Assembly (NCBI GenBank): GCA_016927755.1
Contig: JAFGLZ010000034.1
Coordinates: 1 to 37,380, forward strand
Direction: 5' to 3'
Origin: Phycisphaerae bacterium
GTDB taxonomy: Bacteria; Planctomycetota; Phycisphaerae; UBA1845; JAFGLZ01
DNA length: 37,380 nucleotides
Notes under the pieces: generated by a model
What the model saw: the letters and a program-made list of their open reading frames with translations, nothing else
Told to the model about the DNA's origin: nothing
Database searches by the model: none
Part shown: positions 32,394-37,380 of the stretch, piece after piece
Layout of the letters: each line of letters starts with the position of its first letter
How positions within the stretch are numbered: the first letter of the stretch is position 1
Program-made: the position numbers and the translations under genes

Positions 32394-33401
32394 ATGCCAT
32401 CGTACCCGAAGCCCCAGTTCCTTCGCGGCCGGCGGATCCTGGCCCACCTCTTCGAACATGAGGGCGACGGCATGGTCTGCACCATGCCCGAGCCGTGGGA
32501 ACTGGTCCGGCGTCAGGTCGACTTCGAGCCCATGCGCCTGCACATGGTGCAGGACATGGCCATGAAGACGCTGGAAGCGCTCGAGCCCGATCTGCCCGAC
32601 TGCGAAGTGGTCTACGGGATTGGGGGCGGGTCGGCGGCCGATACGGCCAAGTTCGTCGCGATGAAGCGAGGTTGCCGGCTCGTCCAGGTCCCGACGATCG
32701 TCAGCGTCGACGCCCCGCTGACCGACGCCGTGGGCGTCCGGGTCGACGGGCGCGTCCGCTACATCGGCCATGTCTGGCCGGACCTCGTGGCCATCGATTA
32801 CGACGTGATCCAACAGGCGCCCAAGCGGCTCAACCGGGCCGGCTGCGGAGATCTGTTGAGCATCCACACCGCTCTTCATGACTGGCTCGTCGCGGCCGAG
32901 GCAGGCCAGGCCGCCTACGACGAGGCGATCGCCGAGCAAGCCCGCGCCTGTTTGCAGCGCGTCGTCGCGGCAGCCGACGATATCGGCGCCGTCAACCAGG
33001 CCGGCATCGACACGATCGTCGATGAATACTGCCAGGAGATCCGCTTGTGCGTCGAGTTCGGCGGTTCGCGCCCCGAGGAGGGCAGCGAGCACCTGCTGGC
33101 GTACAACTACGAGTATCGCACCGGTCGGCACATGGCTCACGGCGAACTCGTCGGCACGGGTGTCTACGCCCTATCCGTCATCCAGGGAAACGATCCCGAG
33201 GGGATTCGCCAGGTGATGGACCGGTGCCGCCTCGGCTTCCGACCGGCCGACAATGGAATCACGCGGGATGAGCTCGTCGAGACGCTGCGAACGCTCAATG
33301 CGTTCCGTCAAGAGCACCCCGAGGATACGTTTTACAGCGTTTTGGACACCGTCGAGATCACCGAAGGGATGATCGAGCGAATCATGGACGGGCTGACCTA
33401 G
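32394..33401 (+). CDS. Glycerol-1-phosphate dehydrogenase-like / iron-containing alcohol dehydrogenase-type enzyme
   Basis: A 335-residue enzyme. GIGGGSAADTAK (75-86) is the dinucleotide loop of the dehydroquinate-synthase/Fe-ADH superfamily; VPTIVSVDAPLTD and SRPEEGSEHLLAY resemble the sn-glycerol-1-phosphate dehydrogenase branch (AraM/EgsA type), and MAHGELVG supplies a metal-binding His. Members reduce dihydroxyacetone phosphate, or act on cyclitols or related polyols. ATG at 32394 is preferred to the TTG at 32385; no good ribosome site is seen. The DegT gene follows 27 bp later, implying an operon. The neighbours argue for an amino-polyol or sugar role rather than archaeal-type lipid synthesis, though the latter remains possible. 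Confidence 0.82.
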   Translation: MPSYPKPQFLRGRRILAHLFEHEGDGMVCTMPEPWELVRRQVDFEPMRLHMVQDMAMKTLEALEPDLPDCEVVYGIGGGSAADTAKFVAMKRGCRLVQVPTIVSVDAPLTDAVGVRVDGRVRYIGHVWPDLVAIDYDVIQQAPKRLNRAGCGDLLSIHTALHDWLVAAEAGQAAYDEAIAEQARACLQRVVAAADDIGAVNQAGIDTIVDEYCQEIRLCVEFGGSRPEEGSEHLLAYNYEYRTGRHMAHGELVGTGVYALSVIQGNDPEGIRQVMDRCRLGFRPADNGITRDELVETLRTLNAFRQEHPEDTFYSVLDTVEITEGMIERIMDGLT

Positions 33402-33418
33402 CCCGACCCCGACGCATT

Positions 33419-33425
33419 GGAGGAG
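33419..33425 (+). promoter_or_regulatory. Strong ribosome binding site deciding the DegT start
   Basis: GGAGGAG lies just before the ATG at 33429 (GGAGG with a 5-base spacer). It rules out the in-frame TTG at 33417, which overlaps it. Confidence 0.65.
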
Positions 33426-33428
33426 ACG

Positions 33429-34640
33429 ATGGGTAACCTAGCACTCAATGGCGGCACGCCGGTTCGCGTCAAGCCTTTCCCCGTTTGGCCTGAGCGATCC
33501 AGCAGGCAGATCGAGATGATGAAGGAGGTGTACGACTCCGACAAGTGGGGCGTCGGCAGCCCCTTCATCGCCGAGTTCGAGAAGCGCTTCGCCGAGTTCC
33601 ACCACGCCAAGTACGGCCAAGCGATCATGAACGGCACGGCCGCTCTGTGGGTGGCCTTCAAGGCCTGCGGCGTCAGCACCGGCGACGAGGTCATCACCAG
33701 CCCCTACACCTTCATCGCCACGGGCAGCGCCGTCCTGATGGCCAACGGCGTGCCCGTCTTCGTCGACATCGACCCCGACACGTACAACATCGATCCAGCC
33801 AAGATCGAGGCGGCCATCACCGACAAGACCAAGGCCATCGCCGCCGTCCACATCGCCGGATCCCCCGCGGATATGGACGCCATCTGCGCGATCGCCAAGA
33901 AGCACGATCTGGCCGTCATCGAGGACGCCGCCCAGGCGCACGGGGCCGAGTGGAAGGGCCGTCGCGTCGGGGCGATCGGTGACGTGGGAACGTTCAGTTT
34001 TCAGTCGACCAAGAATATGTGCGCCGGCGAGGGCGGGATTTGCGTCTCCGACGACGAAGGCGTCATCGATCGCTGCCATTCCTATGCCAACTGCGGCCGG
34101 ATCCGCGGCGGCAAGTGGTACGAGCATCGCGTCCTCGGCAGCAACTGCCGCATGCCGGCGATCTGCGCGGGGATCCTGCTGGCCCAGTTCGACCAGATCG
34201 AGGATCAGATGGCCCGCCGCGACCGCAACGCCCGCGTGCTGACCGAGCTGCTGAGCGGCATCGACGGCATCGAGCCGCTGGAACTGCACGCCGGCGCTAC
34301 CCGCAGCGCCTGGCACCTGTACATCTTCCGGTACAAGGCTGAGGCTTTCGGCGGCGCGCCTCGCGCCAAGTTCATCGACGCGATGTGCGCCGAGGGCATC
34401 AACGTCGGCAGCGGCTACGTCCCCCTCTATCGAGAGGAGCTGTTCCAGGTCGATCCCGAGGACTATCCCTGGCTCGAAGGTCGCGACTACCGCGCCCTGA
34501 GTCTCCCCGTCTGCGAGAACGCCTGCGACAACGAGTCCGTCTGGCTCTTCCAGAGCCAACTCCTCGGCGACGAATCCGACATGCACGACATCGCCGCGGC
34601 CGTCAGGAAGATCAAGGACAGTGCGGGCGAGCTAAAGTAA
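33429..34640 (+). CDS. DegT/DnrJ/EryC1/StrS-family PLP aminotransferase
   Basis: A 403-residue enzyme. EDAAQAHGA (165-173) stacks on PLP, and Lys195 in FQSTKNMCAGEGG is the Schiff-base lysine of the family. GNLALNGGTPVRVKPFPVWP at the N-terminus matches the style of scyllo-inosose/aminocyclitol aminotransferases (StsC, BtrR), but this is only a resemblance. Family members transaminate keto-sugars or keto-cyclitols with glutamate or glutamine. It sits directly behind the G1P-dehydrogenase-like gene and behind the GH2 fusion, forming a likely three-gene unit that could make or process an amino-polyol. A regulator of similar fold is less likely because the PLP lysine is present. Confidence 0.88.
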   Translation: MGNLALNGGTPVRVKPFPVWPERSSRQIEMMKEVYDSDKWGVGSPFIAEFEKRFAEFHHAKYGQAIMNGTAALWVAFKACGVSTGDEVITSPYTFIATGSAVLMANGVPVFVDIDPDTYNIDPAKIEAAITDKTKAIAAVHIAGSPADMDAICAIAKKHDLAVIEDAAQAHGAEWKGRRVGAIGDVGTFSFQSTKNMCAGEGGICVSDDEGVIDRCHSYANCGRIRGGKWYEHRVLGSNCRMPAICAGILLAQFDQIEDQMARRDRNARVLTELLSGIDGIEPLELHAGATRSAWHLYIFRYKAEAFGGAPRAKFIDAMCAEGINVGSGYVPLYREELFQVDPEDYPWLEGRDYRALSLPVCENACDNESVWLFQSQLLGDESDMHDIAAAVRKIKDSAGELK

Positions 34641-34690
34641 CAGCAAAGCAACTGAGAACAGAACGTTGGCGTCGAGGAACACTCGATCCA

Positions 34691-34903
34691 CTAGGAGACT
34701 CCGACGGGTTTGTCGTGGTCGATCTTCGTCGGATCCAGGCCCATCTTGCGGACGAGCTTCACGGCACGGGCGTAGTCGTCAGCGTCCACCGTGTTGGATA
34801 GGAGGAACTCCGCGACTCGCTCATCGGTGTAGGATTCAACCGGCGGCAGCGCGGCATCTTCCTTGGAGCTTGAGCGCTTGCGGCGGCTCGTTTTCTGTTC
34901 CAT
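34691..34903 (-). CDS. Small hypothetical charged protein
   Basis: A 70-residue frame with AAGGAAGG 9 bases before the ATG. The N-terminus is basic and Ser-rich (TSRRKRSSSKED), followed by a helical stretch (DERVAEFLLSNTVDADDYAR) and KIDHDKP near the end. No family was recognised. It runs opposite to the DegT gene, with 50 bp between the two stops. A small regulatory or nucleic-acid-binding protein is possible. An upstream in-frame start at 35017 is possible but unsupported by a ribosome site. Confidence 0.55.
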   Translation of the reverse strand: MEQKTSRRKRSSSKEDAALPPVESYTDERVAEFLLSNTVDADDYARAVKLVRKMGLDPTKIDHDKPVGVS

Positions 34904-35103
34904 GTTCCATTGCCTTCCTTGGTGGACACGATCTTGGCAGGAACTGGCGTTCAGCATATTGTAACAGGGGGCGCCCCGATAGGTCGATCTTCGGCTTTGT
35001 AGGTCTCTTCGATACATGCGCAGATCCTCCGGATTGCCACCTGCCCGGGTGACAGACCGACGTGCTTCACCTCCGCATCCGCAAGTGCCACAGAACCCGC
35101 ACC

Positions 35104-35133
35104 TTGCAGTCGCATCCCCGTTTTCGATACCAT
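35104..35133 (+). promoter_or_regulatory. Possible promoter of the TPR lipoprotein gene
   Basis: TTGCAG (35104-35109) and TACCAT (35128-35133), spacer 18 bp, each match four of six consensus positions. A start near 35140 would give a leader of about 36 nt. Weak matches in a GC-rich region. Confidence 0.25.
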
Positions 35134-35175
35134 AGGGACGGTTTCGACGCTAACTGGGAACACAGGTACGGTGCA

Positions 35176-35844
35176 ATGAGGACGGTCTGGTCTGGCGCGG
35201 CGATAGCCTGCTTGGTGGTGCTTTCCGGTTGCGGCCCCGTGGTCAAGGAAGTCAACCAGGAGGGGCTGCGGGACCACTACGCCGGTAGGTACGTCGAGGC
35301 GATCGGCATGTTCAAGACCGCCCTCGAGAAGGACCCAGGACGCCCCTCCACGCTCTACTACATGGGACGGAGCTACATGTGCCTGGCCGAGGAGCGGTTC
35401 CGCGACGGAAACGCACGCATGGCCCGCCGAAACCTCGATGACGCCGTCTACGCCTTCGATCGGGCGATCGCCCAGTTCCCCAACTACGACGAGGCCATCC
35501 AGGCCAGGGCCAAGGCCCTCGCCATGCGTGGCGAGTACGACAAGTCCCTCAAGTCCGTCAAGCAGACGATGGACCTGCTCGGCCCGACGGCCAAGAACAA
35601 GATCACCCTCGCCCAGCAGTACGAGCAGGCGGGCGACTTCGACAACGCCCTGCTGACCTACCGACAGGCCGTCGCCATCGAGCCCCTTAACGCCTGGGCC
35701 CACGCCGAGTGCGGGCGGTTCTACAAACGTATTGACCGCCGAAAGGACGCCGTCGATGAGCTGACCCGCGCCTATCGGCTCAATCCGCAAGAGTCCGGCG
35801 TCGAGGCCCAGTTGAAGGTCCTCGGAGCTTGGCCACCGCAATAG
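35176..35844 (+). CDS. TPR-containing lipoprotein
   Basis: A 222-residue protein with a lipoprotein signal: MRTVWSGAAIACLVVLSGCG, lipobox LSGC. The remainder is built of tetratricopeptide-like helical hairpins (HYAGRYVEAIGMFKTALEKDP, DAVYAFDRAIAQFPNY, QAGDFDNALLTYRQAVAIEP, RKDAVDELTRAYRLNP). Lipoproteins of this kind act as periplasmic scaffolds for complexes of envelope assembly or secretion. The frame is open upstream to 35062 but that part is not protein-like; the ATG at 35176 was chosen for the lipobox. It lies tail to tail with the gamma-glutamyltranspeptidase gene. Its partner is not known. Confidence 0.82.
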   Translation: MRTVWSGAAIACLVVLSGCGPVVKEVNQEGLRDHYAGRYVEAIGMFKTALEKDPGRPSTLYYMGRSYMCLAEERFRDGNARMARRNLDDAVYAFDRAIAQFPNYDEAIQARAKALAMRGEYDKSLKSVKQTMDLLGPTAKNKITLAQQYEQAGDFDNALLTYRQAVAIEPLNAWAHAECGRFYKRIDRRKDAVDELTRAYRLNPQESGVEAQLKVLGAWPPQ

Positions 35845-35897
35845 CGGCCGGACCGCGGACTTCAGTTCTCAGGCCTCGGGAAGTCCTTCCCCGTCCC

Positions 35898-37380
35898 TCA
35901 GTGCCCGGCCGGTCGTCCGCCTTTGCGTGGATCACTGGCGCCGAGCAGCGTGTTGTCCTCCTGCCACTCGATCGCCTGCACGATGCCCGTGGTTCGACGC
36001 CCACTGATCTTGTGCCCCCTCTTCTTCAACTCCGCCGCGAGTGTGGTGTCTGGCGGTTCGCTGAAGCGGATCTCGTTTGGCATCCACTGGTGATGGATCC
36101 TGTTGGCCTCTATCGCCTCGCCCAGCGTCATGTCGTAGTCGAGTACGTTGACCAGGACGTTCAGCACCGAGCTGATGATTCTCGGGCCGCCCGACGCCCC
36201 CAGCGTCAGAATCGGCAGACCCCCCTGGTCGAGCACGATCGTCGGCGACATGCTCGACAGCGGTCGCTTGCCGGGCGCCACGGCGTTGCGGTCGCTCGTG
36301 CGCAGCCCGAAGGCGTCCGGCTTGCCGGGCTCGGCCGAGAAGTCGTCCATCTCGTCGTTCAGGACGATGCCGTAAGGCTCGGCCACCACGTACGAGCCGA
36401 AGATCGTGTTGATCGTCTCGGTCCACGCCACGACGTTGTCGTCGGCGTCGACAACGCTGAAATGGCTCGTCCCATTGTCGTCCTTGATCCGCGTGGATCC
36501 GTATTGCCTGTTCGCCAGCGTCTTCTTGTCGTCGATCTGCTCGGCGAGTGACTTGGCGTACTTCTTGCTCGTCAGGTGCTCCTGGGGGATCTGGATGTAG
36601 GCGGGGTCGCCAAGCCACCGCGATCGGTCGGCAAAGCCGTGCTTGCACGCCTCGATGAAAAGGTGCGCCGCCAGATTCGCATCGTCCATCTGGATGTCGG
36701 CCAGACGGCGCGTCTCCAGGATGTTCAGTGCCTCCGCGATGACGATGCCTCCTGACGACGGCGGCGGCATCGAGACAATCTCGAACTCGCGATACTTGAA
36801 GCGGATCGGCTTCCGCTCACGGACCCGGTAGCCGAGCAGATCCTCATACGTCAGGATGCCGCCCGTCGCTCTGACCGCCTTGACGATCGCCTCGGCGATC
36901 TGGCCGTCGTAGAAGGCCTCTGTCCCGGCATACGACAGCAGACGCAGGGCCGAGGCCAGGTCGGGTCGTTGAATGAGATCGCCCGGCTTGGGCGCCTGCC
37001 CGTTTCTCAGGAGCGTGCGGTAGAGCGCCCCACACTTCTCTTTCAACTCCTTGTTCTTCTCGAAATCCTTGATCGTTCGCGTGCAGGCGTCGACGTAGTG
37101 GCGATCGGCCTTGAACCCCCGTTCCGCCAGCGCCCTGGCCGGCTCGATCACCTGGTCCAGCCGCATCGATCCGAACTCTTCCAGGAGTTGCTCCGCACCG
37201 GCCAGAAGCCCCGGCACCGCCACGGCCAATCCCCCGGTCCGGCTCGGTGGGGGGGCGTTGGGGTCTTTCTCCCGGGCCTTGACGTACATGTCCCACGTCG
37301 CGTCGCCTGGGGCCGTTTCGCGGAAGTCCAGCGCGAACGCTTCCTTCGTCTTGCTGAGATAGATGACGGCAAAGCCCCCG
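35898..37380 (-). CDS. ggt: Gamma-glutamyltranspeptidase (N-terminus beyond the window)
   Basis: The frame is open through the right edge; 494 C-terminal residues are visible. At the edge GGFAVIYLSKTKEAFALDFRETAP style sequence (ALDFRETAP) is the typical large-subunit start region. Thr in DDNGTSHFSVVDAD is the autoprocessing nucleophile that becomes the N-terminus of the small subunit; SSMSPTIV and LGASGGPRI are further small-subunit motifs. The enzyme hydrolyses or transfers the gamma-glutamyl group of glutathione and related amides, usually in the periplasm. The stop at 35898 gives a complete C-terminus. The preceding signal peptide would lie outside the window. No defect is seen. Confidence 0.92.
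   Translation of the reverse strand, partial: GGFAVIYLSKTKEAFALDFRETAPGDATWDMYVKAREKDPNAPPPSRTGGLAVAVPGLLAGAEQLLEEFGSMRLDQVIEPARALAERGFKADRHYVDACTRTIKDFEKNKELKEKCGALYRTLLRNGQAPKPGDLIQRPDLASALRLLSYAGTEAFYDGQIAEAIVKAVRATGGILTYEDLLGYRVRERKPIRFKYREFEIVSMPPPSSGGIVIAEALNILETRRLADIQMDDANLAAHLFIEACKHGFADRSRWLGDPAYIQIPQEHLTSKKYAKSLAEQIDDKKTLANRQYGSTRIKDDNGTSHFSVVDADDNVVAWTETINTIFGSYVVAEPYGIVLNDEMDDFSAEPGKPDAFGLRTSDRNAVAPGKRPLSSMSPTIVLDQGGLPILTLGASGGPRIISSVLNVLVNVLDYDMTLGEAIEANRIHHQWMPNEIRFSEPPDTTLAAELKKRGHKISGRRTTGIVQAIEWQEDNTLLGASDPRKGGRPAGH

Noticed and set aside
31208..32485. 425-residue minus-strand frame
   Set aside because: It is a shadow of the GH2 catalytic domain, whose active-site residues are intact on the plus strand.
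33438..34586. 382-residue minus-strand frame
   Set aside because: It is antisense to the DegT aminotransferase, which has a full PLP motif set and a strong ribosome site.

Overview
The window is a GC-rich bacterial segment that most resembles a Planctomycetota chromosome, probably of the Phycisphaerae type. The signs are: a Gfo/Idh/MocA dehydrogenase with a twin-arginine leader; three paralogous membrane proteins with a CxxCGY(N/D)LR...CPECG zinc ribbon at the N-terminus; many secreted or lipid-anchored carbohydrate enzymes; and short hairpin repeats of a recurrent design between genes. A glycyl radical enzyme with its activase points to anaerobic metabolism. The assignment rests on gene content only and no taxonomic marker gene is present.

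Layout. 1-323: start of a Tat-exported Gfo/Idh/MocA oxidoreductase, cut by the window edge. 473-1240: M14 zinc carboxypeptidase lipoprotein. 1425-11699: catabolic region with a GH4 glycosidase, a creatininase-family hydrolase, an enolase-superfamily enzyme, a secreted GH29 fucosidase, an amidohydrolase, an M20 peptidase and two adjacent beta-propeller genes. 11903-16190: three zinc-ribbon membrane paralogues around a secreted glycerophosphodiesterase and a 198-bp composite palindrome (13980-14177). 16454-17379: two-gene unit of a zincin-type protease and a TFIIB-type zinc-ribbon protein. 17403-20599: divergent pair of a secreted SIS-like protein and an alpha/beta hydrolase with TPRs. 20670-20893: stand-alone tRNA-Asp with promoter and terminator. 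21110-22959: small hypothetical, release-factor-like protein and a lone beta-class DNA methyltransferase. 22962-27242: operon of glycyl radical enzyme, activase and PNPOx-fold protein. 27604-28056: small immunity-like protein in AT-richer surroundings. 28304-34640: very large two-module GH2 protein, a glycerol-1-phosphate dehydrogenase-like enzyme and a DegT aminotransferase. 34691-37380: small hypothetical, TPR lipoprotein and a gamma-glutamyltranspeptidase cut by the right edge.

How the genes may work together. The left half looks like a scavenging island: glycosidases release and split sugars such as fucose and alpha-linked hexoses, while the enolase-type enzyme, amidohydrolase, creatininase and M20 enzyme could process sugar acids, lactones or amides. 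The right half pairs an unusual GH2 fusion with a polyol-phosphate-type dehydrogenase and an aminotransferase, which suggests handling or synthesis of an amino-polyol or amino sugar. The glycyl radical operon is the strongest candidate for undescribed chemistry. These links are inferences from family membership and proximity; no substrate can be read from the sequence.
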